From contig JACEFZ010011081.1 of NCBI GenBank assembly GCA_014155875.1, positions 324,501-388,500 of the forward strand: a DNA stretch of 64,000 nucleotides, written 5' to 3'. The position numbers and the translations under genes are program-made. Shown in pieces: positions 1-10,400 of this stretch; the stretch's first letter is position 1, and each line of letters starts with the position of its first letter. The notes below the pieces were generated by a model. That model ran no database searches and had not been told where the DNA came from. It saw only the letters and a list, made by a program, of their open reading frames with translations. Source of the DNA: Cepaea nemoralis. Lineage: Eukaryota; Mollusca; Gastropoda; Stylommatophora; Helicidae.

Positions 1-108
1 ATGAAGCAAAACAGACCCATCCCTCAATGGGTTCGTATGAAGACCGGAAACACAATCAGATACAAAGTCCAAAGGCCACACGGAAGGCGTACTAAGCTCA
101 AGATGTAA
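1..108 (+). CDS. RPL39: Ribosomal protein eL39, 3-prime part (copy 1)
   Basis: The reading frame from the first base encodes the C-terminal 35 residues of eL39, the small basic large-subunit protein that lines the ribosomal exit tunnel. It begins [17 protein letters not shown] and stops with TAA at 106-108. The 5-prime part lies outside the window, so the first ATG is internal and not the real start. Compared with the family pattern as I know it, residues equivalent to 38-45 read KVQRPHGR, whereas animals usually have NAKRRHWR or NSKRRHWR. The flanking QNRPIPQW and RRTKLKM blocks are normal. The sequence is identical to the second copy at 39,992-40,099. It could be a working gene, a divergent paralog or a decaying copy; I cannot tell because upstream exons are missing. 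Confidence 0.85.
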   Translation: MKQNRPIPQWVRMKTGNTIRYKVQRPHGRRTKLKM

Positions 109-188
109 TCTCTTACATTCTAGAGTTTGGCTCCTAACAATTGTTTACATTGGTTTGTGCTTTGTGCTACTGCATCCAGTTTGGCTGC

Positions 189-194
189 AATAAA
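189..194 (+). promoter_or_regulatory. Polyadenylation signal of eL39 copy 1
   Basis: An AATAAA hexamer lies about 80 bases after the eL39 stop and is followed by A-rich sequence. The same arrangement follows the second eL39 copy. The A-rich run could also be a genomically encoded tail of a retrocopy. Confidence 0.6.
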
Positions 195-440
195 ATTTTC
201 ATTCTGAAAATAAAAAAATTTAAACAAATATTTAAAAAAAAACAACATAAAATTGTTATTAGTTCATCTGCACTTGATCTGACCAAGGTCACCAGCAGAG
301 GTCGACATCTGAATGACACACAGGGACGTGAAACCTCAATGGGCGGCTTTGACCCCTGGGGAACCGCGAGTCCTTATTATACAAAATAAAACGTGATTTC
401 TTACTGTAAAAGAGTAAAATGACGCTTTTATATGCAGTAA

Positions 441-2795
441 TGCTCATTGGGTGTACGATGCTAGTGCTGTCTTGTTATAGACTAATCGTGACTCATTGGG
501 TGTATGATGCTAGTGCTGTCTTGTTATAGACTAATCGCGACTCATTGGTTGTACGATGCTAGTGTCGTCTTGTTATAGACTAATCTTGACTCATTGGGTG
601 TACAATGCTAGTGCTATCTTGTTATAGACTAATGGCGACTCATTGGGTGTACAATGCTAGTGTCTTGTTATAGACTAATCTTGACTCATTGGGTGTACGA
701 TGCTAGTGCTGTCTTGTTATAGACTAATGGAACTCATTGGGTGTGCGATGCTAGTGTCTTGTTATAGACTAATGGAACTCATTGGGTGTACGATGCTAGT
801 GTCTTGTTATAGACTAATCGTGACTCATTGGGTGTACGATGCTAGTGCTGTCTTGTTATAGACTAATGGAACTCATTGGGTGTACGATGCTAGTGTCTTG
901 TTATAGACTAATGGAACTCATTGGGTGTACGATGCTAGTGTCTTGTTATAGACTAATCATGACTCATTGGGTGTACGATGCTAGTGTCTTGTTATAGACT
1001 AATGGCGACTCATTGGGTGTACAATGCTTGTGTCTTGTTATAGACTAATCTTGACTCATTGGGTGTACGATGCTAGTGCTGTCTTGTTATAGACTAATCT
1101 TGACTCATTGGGTGTACGATGCTAGTGCTGTCTTGTTATAGACTAATCTTGACTCATTGGGTGTACGATGCTAGTGCTGTCTTTTTATAGACCAATGGCG
1201 ACTCATTGGGTGTACGATGCTAGTGTCTTGTTATAGACTAATGGAACTCATTGGGTGTACGATGCTATAGTCGTCTTGTTATAGACTAATGGCGACTCAT
1301 TGGTGTACGATGCTAGTGCTGTCTTGTTATAGACTAATGGCGACTCATTGGGTGTACGATGCTAGTGTCTTGTTATAGACTAATGGAACTCATTGGGTGT
1401 ACGATGCTAGTGTCTTGTTATAGACTAATGGCGACTCATTGGGTGTACGATGCTAGTGCTGTCTTGTTATAGACTAATGGAACTCATTGGGTGTACGATG
1501 CTAGTGTCGTCTTGGTATAGAGTAATGGAACTCATTGGGTGTACGATGCTAGTGTCTTGTTATAGACTAATGGCGACTCATTGGGTGTACGATGCTATAG
1601 TCGTCTTGTTATAGACTAATGGAACTCATTGGGTGTACGATGCTAGTGCTGTCTTGTTATAGACTAATGGAACTCATTGGGTGTACGATGCTAGTGTCTT
1701 GTTATAGACTAATGGAACTCATTGGGTGTACGATGCTAGTGTCTTGTTATAGACTAATGGCGACTCATTGGGTGTACGATGCTAGTGTCTTGTTATAGAC
1801 TAATGGAACTCATTGGGTGTACGATGCTAGTGTCTTGTTATAGACTAATGGAACTCATTGTTTGTACGATGCTAGTGTCTTGTTATAGACTAATGGAACT
1901 CATTGTTTGTACGATGCTAGTGCTGTCTTGTTATAGACTAATGGAACTCATTGGGTGTACGATGCTAGTGTATTGTTATAGACTAATGGCGGCTCATTGG
2001 GTGTACGATGCTAGTGTCTTGTTATAGACTAATGGCGACTCATTGGGTGTACGATGCTAGTGTCGTCTTGTTATAGACTAATGGAACTCATTGGGTGTAC
2101 GATGCTAGTGCTGTCTTGTTATAGACTAATGGAACTCATTGGGTGTACGATGCTAGTGCTATCTTGTTATAGACTAATGGCGACTCATTGAGTGTACGAT
2201 GCTAGTGTCGTCTTGTTATAGACTAATGGAACTCATTGGGTGTACGATGCTAGTGCTGTCTTGTTATAGACTAATGGAACTCATTGGGTGTACGATGCTA
2301 GTGCTGTCTTGTTATAGACTAATGGAACTCATTGGGTGTACGATGCTAGTGCTGTCTTGTTATAGACTAATGGAACTCATTGGGTGTACGATGCTAGTGT
2401 CTTGTTATAGACTAATGGCGACTCATTGGGTGAACGATGCTAGTGCTGTCTTGTTATAGACTAATCTTGACTCATTGGGTGTACGATGCTAGTGCTGTCT
2501 TGTTATAGACTAATCTTGACTCATTGGGTGTACGATGCTAGTGCTGTCTTGTTATAGACTATTGGCGACTCATTGGGTGTACGATACTAGTGTCTTGTTA
2601 TAGACTAATGGCGACTCATTGGGTGTACGATGCTAGTGCTGTCTTGTTATAGACTATTGGCGACTCATTGGGTGAACGATGCTTGTATCGTCTTATTATA
2701 GACTAATGGCGACTAATTGGGTGATGTGATCAGTATCTTGTAGACCGTCTTTTTATAAACTAATGGCGATTAATTGGGTGTACGATTGTCGCTTG
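441..2795. repeat. 45-49 bp minisatellite (copy 1, about 49 units)
   Basis: Head-to-tail units of the form ACTCATTGGGTGTACGATGC + TAGTGCTGTCTTGTTATAGA + CTAATGG, with 45- and 48-bp length variants depending on whether GTCTTG is preceded by CT. Units alternate between a GGAACTCATT and a GGCGACTCATT junction. The last units are degenerate (TGATGTGATCAG). In-frame 15- or 16-residue translations are a product of the unit length and are not a gene. The array is 0.9 kb longer than its counterpart at 40.4 kb. Confidence 0.95.
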
Positions 2796-2901
2796 TCGTC
2801 TCTGGAGGGACAGTAGAATCAACAAGCACACTTCAACTTCCATTTTTTCAGTGTTGAGTCTATTGCCAGACATTTGTCTACACACCCCCTTTCCAGTCTT
2901 C

Positions 2902-2904
<3 letters not shown>

Positions 2905-2987
<83 letters not shown>
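2905..2987. repeat. (CT)n microsatellite
   Basis: An uninterrupted CT dinucleotide run of about 83 bases. Its counterpart at 42,022 is of similar length. Poly-Ser-Leu and poly-Arg-Glu reading frames here are artefacts. Confidence 0.98.
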
Positions 2988-2990
<3 letters not shown>

Positions 2991-4895
2991 ATCGCAAGGC
3001 CATACCCCTCTTCACATTCCTCCAGACCATACCCACACAACACTGTCCTCCAATAAATACTAAAATTATTTAATGAATAAAAAGTGTCATGGGTGTGTAT
3101 AGTGTGTATGTAAAGACGTTGTTGGTGTGTTCTATCGTGTAGGTGAGATAAGATTGACAGTCTAAGATCCACATCACAGTTCTCATCACGCAACGGCCAT
3201 ATATTGTCACCACAGCACAGAACTGGCATACGCTCACCCAGTGTAGTGTCTCTCTGAATGATGATGATGTCTTCACAATATCCTTGAACTTTAGAAATAA
3301 ATAGTACTTTCACCACAGCGTGTTTTTTTTTTTTTTTGTGGTAGGTAACGTCTTTCAGTGTGACATATCCAATATCATGAACGGTTTTATGGTCCAGGGA
3401 AGGTCTACACATCCGATACAATTTAATGAATTATTGTCTAAGTATGATGACACTGTCTATATATGTATCACAGACACACTGTTTTTATTTAATTCCAAGA
3501 ATGTTCTGTGACTCAGATAATATGTTTTGGCGTTACATCCTCTTCATTTAGAATATAGTTCATGTGACCCATCTTGAGCTTCAGATCTATGGTTATTTGA
3601 CATCTATTCTGTTGTCAGTCTCTATCAGGACTGTCGTATATGTGCCCGTTATTTCTATAACTGGTTGACCTGCATATGCGATATAAGACTTCAATCGTGC
3701 CGATAGTTCTCACTGAACCAGACTATGGTCATATCTTTTCTTTTCAGGAGTGTTGCTATTGCGTTTTACAGTTCAGTGGAATTTAGTGGAGTTCAGTGGA
3801 ACCTGTGGAATATACAATACCTGGTGAGATCAACCTAACTCAGACTTATTAGAAGTGAGAGTAGGCTAGTGGCCATTATTAGTTATAACTTCTATAGATT
3901 CAGAGAAATGATCTCTGACATAAGGCATAGGAGTTCTTCACATAACTTAAGACAAGGTAAAAGAAGGAAAAGTCATAGGAAACTTTAGAAATCCCAGTAA
4001 CCACCTATACTAGAATCTCCTATCATAGACCTATCCTTATCTCCCCCCTTACGGCCTATCTTCTATTATATTAGTACTCATACTATCGAGTGCCCTGACA
4101 CCTTACTCAATCCACTAAGTTACTTCGCAGCTAAATTCGGCCGACACTCAATATTACGGTCACACACTCAAATACACTATGCTAGAGTTCTACTCTACAC
4201 CACAACTACCTTATAACTATCCTCGGCTGAATCGGGAATACGTATGCACATCAATACAAATGTTCGTCGGTTTCAACCAACTCGGAACATAGTAAATCCC
4301 TATTATACTAGCTCCAGAATAGATCACCACTTTCTCTCGTGGAAGACTCGTAGCACACTAAATTAAACTTGAATATCCAGACCATTTATACTTTGACTCT
4401 GTATAATTGCCCTGGCATATTCCACCATATATTCCCCTGTCCTCTTCACCGGTCTTTTGATCTTCATACATCTACAACCGAAAATCCTCTTAGAAAAACG
4501 ATCTTCTCGGGACATCAATGATTATCTACTCGTTTCTCGGGACCACAGACATACTTTTCCGTTACTTCAAAAGACATCTGATCGTTTTTATCGTAACTAC
4601 GTCTTCGTTGTTCAAAGGGTTGTGAAACTGCGTGATCGTGACTCCCTTTTTCCCATTTCAAAGGTTTATGATCGTGGTTTACTGGCGCTCATCTCACAAT
4701 CAAACACGCGGTATCTGTTTTGATCGCCGGTCAAAGTTCTTTAGATCTTGGAGTCAATAACCTGTACTCACCTCAGGACCGAAGCGATCTCTTGTTTTTC
4801 TGATCTTAGGGTCAATAACTTTCAATCCTCGTGAGATATAGGCAATTTCTGTTTTAATTTATCGTAGGGTCGTTCCTTCCAGTATTTTGTGACAA
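2988..4895. other. Spacer with no recognised gene (copy 1)
   Basis: About 1.9 kb of AT-rich, apparently single-copy sequence apart from its copy-2 counterpart. I see no gene, RNA or transposon domain. A 40-base segment near 3,728-3,767 is absent from copy 2, and copy 1 has only a few TA steps near 3,460 where copy 2 has a long TA tract. A reading frame at 4,457-4,723 differs between copies mostly by amino-acid-changing substitutions and is not supported as coding. Confidence 0.6.
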
Positions 4896-4970
4896 CGATG
4901 CTAGTGTCGTCTTTTTATAGACCAATGGCGACTAACTGGGTGATGTGATCAGTATCTTGTAGACCGCCTT
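4896..4970. repeat. Isolated degenerate unit of the 45-49 bp minisatellite
   Basis: One diverged unit (CAACGATGCTAGTGTCGTC then TTTTTATAGACCAATGGCGA) lies 2 kb beyond the main array, together with the TGATGTGATCAG variant also seen at the array end. It suggests the array once extended further or was copied here. The same isolated unit occurs at 44,083. Confidence 0.7.
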
Positions 4971-5100
4971 TGCCTCCATAAACATTTCCTGGGTCCCATT
5001 TACGCGTGAGTCGACGAGGCGTCCAGGCCAGTTTAAAAAATGCCTCTTTGTGGGCAGGGATACAAACACATGACCGACAGAAATGCGCACCAACCATTGA

Positions 5101-5220
5101 TCTATTTCCGCTCCCACTGGTCAACTGTATGTTAGAAAAAGACACACACACAAACACTGACCTATCTCCGCTCCCACTGGTCAACTGTATGTTAGAAAAA
5201 GACACACACAAAATCACGCC
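5101..5220. repeat. 60-bp tandem duplication
   Basis: Two 60-base units containing CTCCCACTGGTCAACTGTAT and GTTAGAAAAAGACACACACA lie directly head to tail with few differences. Reading frames across it repeat on both strands, but no protein family is recognised. It is present in both copies of the 40-kb segment. Confidence 0.85.
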
Positions 5221-5429
5221 CCATTGCAGGAAACTTCCGTGTGTATGTGATGTAATGGGATGGAGCGAACGGATGAATAGATGGTCAGTCTTCTTATCAC
5301 GTAGCGAACAGTGAGTGCACAAATCGACCCTCATCGACTGCGCTCCTGATATTGTCGGTGTTAGCTCCTAAGGATCACGCTAACCCGCCAGCTTAAAACC
5401 CACGATGTGAGGGATTAAAGTTAGCCAAC

Positions 5430-6120
5430 AAAATACGTTGGAGATCATAATGAGATCTCACCCAACAGTGGTATAATCGAAACCGTAGAGGTTATACTGA
5501 GATCTCACCTAACAGTGGTATAATAACAACAGTGAAGTTCGTAATGAGATGTCACCTAAAAAAACGGTGGAATTCATGAGATCTCAACATTGGAACAATT
5601 GAAATGGTTCAGTCCATCATGGGATCTGACCTAACAGCGGAATAATTAAAACAGGTGAGTTCATAATGAGATCTCACCTAATAGTGGAATAATCTTCTTC
5701 TTCTTCTGCGTTCATCCGGATTTTTTTTTTTCGGATGTGACTGCGTTGTGCCTGTTTACAGCAGAGCTGCGTTCTTGCGCCGTCAGGCCGACACATCCGG
5801 CTTCTGCGGGCATTTGTTGACCGGGTTAACCTTCCCGGGGTGGAATAATCAAAATGGTGGAGTTCTTAATGAGATCTCACCTTATAGTGGAATAATCAAA
5901 ATGGTGGAGTTCTTAATGAGATCTCACCTAATAGTGGAATAATCAAAACAGTGGATTTCATAATGAGATCTCACCTAATATTGAATTATCAAAATTGTGG
6001 AGTTCTTAATGAGATCTCACCTAATATTTAATAATCAAAATGGTGGAGTTCATAATGAGATCTCACCTAATATTGAATGATCAAAATGGTGGAGTTCATA
6101 ATGAGATCTCACCTAATATT
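5430..6120. repeat. 47-bp minisatellite with TGAGATCTCA palindrome (copy 1)
   Basis: Units of about 47 bases: GTGGAATAATCAAAATGGTG + GAGTTCTTAATGAGATCTCA + CCTAATA. Each good unit contains the perfect 10-base palindrome TGAGATCTCA. Early units are degenerate; those after 5,841 are regular. The array is interrupted by a 146-bp insertion and ends at a SINE. Confidence 0.9.
5695..5840 (-). mobile_element. 146-bp insertion flanked by a 10-bp TSD (copy 1 only)
   Basis: Copy 2 shows the uninterrupted 47-bp unit here. In copy 1 the unit is split and TGGAATAATC is present on both sides (5,685-5,694 and 5,841-5,850), as expected for a target-site duplication. Read on the minus strand, the insert ends in an AAGAAGAAGAAG-type tail, which suggests a SINE or LINE fragment in reverse orientation. 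It contains a long T run and CATCCGGA-type short repeats. I see no clear pol III A or B box. The strand call rests only on the tail. Confidence 0.75.
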
Positions 6121-6525
6121 AGTTTAGTTTAGTCTTTGGATCAACATCACGGCACACGGGTTTAACCCATTAGTGCTCCGTTTTCCTCCTAACTCAAACC
6201 TGAGTCTGGAGAAAATCAGCTCAATGCACGAACTCCGTAGCATCGGCGAGGATCCTGAAATACTTGGGTGGATTTTTAACTCGAAATTTTGCCCGGTCAG
6301 CGCCGTTAGGCTACTCTTTTTCGATTCCCAACTGCCAAGGGATTTTTTTACGTGTGCAACAATACACACGGGCGTCCGATCTCACTACCCAGAGACCAGG
6401 GGAAATTTTATTACTGGAAGTCCACGTGGATTATTTAGATAAATCCCGGTCCTCACCGGGGCCTGAACCCAGGACCTCCAGCACTCGAGGCGGACACCAT
6501 ACCTCGAGACCACTCAGCCCCTTAA
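6121..6525 (-). mobile_element. tRNA-derived SINE, family 1, 405 bp (copy 1)
   Basis: On the minus strand the element begins GGGGCTGAGTGGTCTCGAGG (box A-like) and has a B box at GGTCCTGGGTTCAGGCCCC. A long body follows, then a (CTAAA)n tail. A 12-base TSD, TCACCTAATATT, flanks it at 6,109-6,120 and 6,526-6,537. It landed inside the 47-bp minisatellite. The body contains the motif GATGCTACGGAGTTCGTGC (6,226-6,244 complement) shared with other elements here. The same insertion with the same length is in copy 2, so it predates the duplication. Confidence 0.88.
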
Positions 6526-6595
6526 TCACCTAATATTCACCTAGTCACCTAATATTGAATAATCAAAACGGCTGAGTTCATCATATGATCTGTAG

Positions 6596-6899
6596 GTCAG
6601 CATGACCGAATGGATAAGAACGCGTGTTCTTAAACATTCGGTGTGCTGATGCCGAGGTAAGGGATTCAACCCCTACACCGGCGGAAAGTTAGCCTAAAAT
6701 GTTAACCTATCATCCTTGACTTAGGACGTAAATTACAAGTACCTCTGAAGTCGGAGTGGGTTCGCCTGATGGCGAGGGACACTGTTAATAGGGAAAACTA
6801 ATCCACAAGCAAAATTCAGTCCAGCACTACTAGAAGTAGTGTGCATGGACTGCGCTTGAGTTCAAAGCGGGCGAGCGCAAAAAATAACAAAAAAAAACA
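6596..6899 (+). mobile_element. tRNA-derived SINE, family 2 (copy 1)
   Basis: The head reads GTCAGCATGACCGAATGGAT and includes a B box at GGGATTCAACCCC, giving a tRNA Leu/Ser-like promoter. The body contains CTTGACTTAGGACGTAAATT and GGTTCGCCTGATGGCGAGGG. It ends in an A-rich tail near 6,880-6,899. Related copies lie at 9,487-9,704 (minus) and 10,263-10,400 (plus). Confidence 0.85.
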
Positions 6900-7349
6900 T
6901 GGGATCTCAACTAACGGTGGAATAATCAAAGCGGTGGCGTTCATCAACTTGCATCACCATCTTTACCATCATTATGATCAGTAAAAAGGGACCAACAATA
7001 ACATCAACAATCACTCGCCAATTCCGTTGTATCGACCAGATATTATTGCCACATCAACAACTTAAAGTTATTATTATCCTCATCATCATATCAACAATAT
7101 ATACAATATCTAAACCCAGAAGCCACATACACTAAGCTGCACGATTTAATGCCTGTCGTATTTCGCTGCATCTCGTCAGGTGCATACTGCAGAGGTATAT
7201 ATCCGACTGCGAAATATGGCAGGCAATAAATCGTGCAGCATAATACATGTGGCTTCTAAGTTTAAATTTACAAGGGGAATACATTGTTTCGAATACACAA
7301 TAACTACAACAATATATGCAACTACAACAACAAAAATTGCTCACCATCA

Positions 7350-7545
7350 CTCTTCACTCAGCATGACAGTCACTACTCTCCATTAGTCTTCACGAAGCAT
7401 GACAACAATTACTCACCATCACTCTTCACTCAACACGACAATAACTACTCACTATCACTCTTCACTTAACACGACAATAACTACTCAACATCACTTTTAA
7501 CTCAACAAGCCATGAACTACTCACCATCACTTTCGCTCAACATGA
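7350..7545. repeat. 36-bp minisatellite (copy 1)
   Basis: Units of about 36 bases, CACTCAACATGACAATAACT + ACTCACCATCACTCTT, repeat about five times with substitutions. The copy-2 array has more units and is broken by three insertions. Confidence 0.85.
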
Positions 7546-7980
7546 TGATCCTCGATCTGCTAATTGATCCCATCCCCCCTTTGTAAAATTGTCCACGGAC
7601 AATGGCAGATCACGCCCAGACAAACAAGTCACAGCCGCCAGACAGCACAACTATGTGCATTCCGGTCTAAAACCTATTTACACGGACAACAATTCTATTT
7701 TTGATGTTATCTTTCTTTGTGGTTTTATAGTATGCGTGCGTGTGTGTTAGTGTGTGCGTATGTATGTGCATATCTACAGATTGCTAGTTTTGTCGAAGTT
7801 TGTACATTGTAAATATTCTCAAACGAAGCCACAGATGTATCATGTTATTTCTAAATATGCGAACTGATCTATTGTGTTCTCAAAACGGTCTAAAGCGGTA
7901 TTAGTTTTTTTGTTTGCTAGTAATTAGTTTTTTCCCTATGTTCTTATTATTTGTTCCTCTGTTTTCTCTCTGTTGCTATT
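7546..7980. other. Spacer with no recognised gene
   Basis: AT-rich, with a GTGTGTGTTAGTGTGTGC stretch. No gene or element boundary is recognised. It is present in both copies of the duplication. Confidence 0.5.
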
Positions 7981-8390
<410 letters not shown>

Positions 8391-9486
8391 GTCTACGTTC
8401 CATACCTATACTTATTCCTTCTATCTGTTCATGTTATTAAATTTTCTGATTTCATCTTTTTCTTGAGATCTGTTTGTTTTGTTTTTGAGGAAGATTGTTA
8501 AAATCGAAACGTCAATTCGTTGCGTTGCAACATAACTTATTTGTATTTAATTTTTGTTAATATCACCATTGATTTTTTTCTGGTGTGATTTACGTTTTCC
8601 GTATTGGAGTTTGTTTTAAGTTATGTATACCGTGTCTGTATTTATCATGTCTTACTGTCTCGCAGGAGTTATACGTTTCTGTTTTTGTTTTCTGTTCTTT
8701 AAATCTAGTGCCTTTTCTTTGAGCGATCTCCCAGTGTGTAGGTGCGTTCCTCCGCTCGCGTGAAGTTCCAGATTAGGAGTTCTTTGATTGTACTTTGAGG
8801 CGTAATCTGAGTAGGCTTTTGTCGGCTACCTGTTACATTCAATGGCTGCTATATCTGTAGTGAAACCCGGCCGTTACCATATGTATGTGTGTATCAGACT
8901 TGTGTTAACGACAATGCCATCAATTGGCAGATATTTTCTACTCCAAATAGGATCCTTCTTTAATCTTTTAATGGCAAAGTGCAGAAGTGGATTAAGAATG
9001 TAGACTTGAAATAATGTATGCCCGGGTACGCAGGACTTGCTAAAGGGTTTCGTAAACTGCAATTATGGGGTCTCACTACCCCCAAGCTGGACAAAATGGT
9101 AAAGGCATACGTGGTCTTGTGGATTTATTGCCCTTGCAACATTCCAAGGCATTGGAAAACTGGCAGAATGGCTAAGCAGAAAGGACTCTACACTAAAAAG
9201 TTAGCTGTATGTCGTTTAGAGGACGTCGCAATCAACTCCACATTTGTACTTTTTGTGATCGTCAAGGCAATTTTACCGTCAGAAATGTGTCACTGCTTTG
9301 TGAACGACCAACGCTCATACTATCTGCGCAAACTAGTCTGCTTGGAAATGGCTTGCAGTTGACTTGGAACCCGTTGTGCGGGATTGTGAAACTGTGTTCA
9401 CTGTCCCCAAGCCTCACCTGCGTTCAAGCGCTTTGGAGTCGAGCGTAGTTCATAGACTTGCTACTGCCTCTAGTGGATTGGACGGA
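8391..9486. other. Spacer; degenerate ribozyme-like motif, no supported gene
   Basis: No protein family or RNA gene is recognised. At 8,485-8,513 there is TTGAGGA, a GATT/AATC stem, then GAAACGTC, resembling a hammerhead core but with a key base changed. A 114-codon frame at 9,018-9,362 is discussed under rejected items. Confidence 0.5.
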
Positions 9487-9704
9487 TGTTTGTGTCTGGA
9501 TTAGCTTTCCCTATTGCCAGTATCTCTCGCCATCAGGCGAATACACTCCGACTCCAGAGGTATTTGTAATTTACGTCCCCAAGTCAAGGACGAGAAGTCA
9601 ACATTTTAGTCCAATTGACCGGTGTAGGGGTTGAATCCGCTACTTCGGCATCAGCACGCCGGATGTTTAAGAACGAGCGATCTTGTCCATTCAGCCATGC
9701 TGAC
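9487..9704 (-). mobile_element. tRNA-derived SINE, family 2 (copy 1)
   Basis: On the minus strand the head GTCAGCATGGCTGAATGGAC and the B-box region GCGGATTCAACCCCTACACC match the element at 6,596. The body homology runs through CTTGACTTGGGGACGTAAAT to AGGGAAAGCTAATCCA. No A-rich tail is obvious, so the 3-prime end is approximate. Confidence 0.8.
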
Positions 9705-9798
9705 AACTACTTCCATGTTTATGGTAAATGTATCTGTTTGTTTTCACATATGAAGAACTCTGCATTTCATGCCTGTGTATGTTGGTCTTATTATTATA

Positions 9799-10045
9799 GA
9801 GGACGCAGCATCCTTGTGGCTACCTGCTTGATTGCTGGACTGGTGGTTCGAATCCGCATCAGGGTGGATTTTTAAAAGTGACTAGAGCTGCCAGTTGGAT
9901 GAGGTATAAAACTAGTTGCCAGGACATGATTTAGGAAGTAAAGGCGAACAGTGTACTTCTGACCACACCCCCAACCCAGTGCAGACTGATCTGTAACACT
10001 ATGGGTCTCGCACCATGTGCCCTGCGCCTGAGGGTGTAAAAATGG
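9799..10045 (+). mobile_element. tRNA-derived SINE-like element, family 3 (copy 1)
   Basis: A tRNA-like head begins at GAGGACGCAGCATCCTTGTG and carries a perfect B box, GGTTCGAATCC, about 50 bases in. The body ends near GCCTGAGGGTGTAAAAATGG. It differs from families 1 and 2. Boundaries are approximate because no TSD was found. Confidence 0.65.
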
Positions 10046-10262
10046 TTCTCTGCTTTTGTTTATTTAGTTAATGATTTTCTGCGGCATCTCAGAGTGCCTT
10101 AATTTCCAAAATGGATTCTCTAGCATTTCTGTCAAAGGTCTTTTCATGCCACACAAATCCAGTAAAGAATGTGATGTGGTTTCCATGGAAAGTGCAAAGA
10201 AATCAATGGTCTATAGAACCGCGTATGTTGCAGTTCTATGAAAATCAGACGTATGCTGTCTG

Positions 10263-10400
10263 GTAAGAATAGACGAATGAATAAGAGTGGTCGTTCTTAA
10301 ACATCCGGTGTGCTGATTTCGAGATAGCGGGTTCAACCCCCATGCTGGTTACTTGGACTAACGTGTTTAAGTTTCGTCCTTAAACTGGGGACGCAAATTA
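10263..10400 (+). mobile_element. tRNA-derived SINE, family 2, truncated (copy 1)
   Basis: The head is diverged, but TTCTTAAACATCCGGTGTGC and the B box GCGGGTTCAACCCCC identify family 2. It stops at GGGGACGCAAATTATA, where the 52-bp satellite begins, so its 3-prime half is missing. Confidence 0.75.

Noticed and set aside
441..2795. Repetitive array with regular units, checked as a possible CRISPR
   Set aside because: Units are contiguous without unique spacers, there are no cas genes, and the DNA is clearly eukaryotic. The same applies to the 49- and 52-bp arrays.
2819..3421. A 200-codon minus-strand frame with a poly-Arg-Glu segment
   Set aside because: It is produced by the CT tract and fails to keep its ends in copy 2.
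4457..4723. An 88-codon frame conserved in copy 2 (43,644-43,910)
   Set aside because: Most differences change residues, there is no recognisable domain, and the conservation is explained by the recent duplication.
8485..8513. Hammerhead-ribozyme-like core (TTGAGGA, stem GATT/AATC, GAAACGTC)
   Set aside because: The essential first C of CUGANGA is T in both copies, and no stem I forms with the flanks. It may be a relic of a Penelope-type terminus but is not supported as an active ribozyme.
9018..9362. A 114-codon frame beginning MPGYAGLAKGFRKLQLWGL, present in both copies
   Set aside because: Between the copies about nine substitutions change amino acids and only two are silent, and there is an in-frame 9-base indel. 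That fits neutral drift, and no family is recognised.
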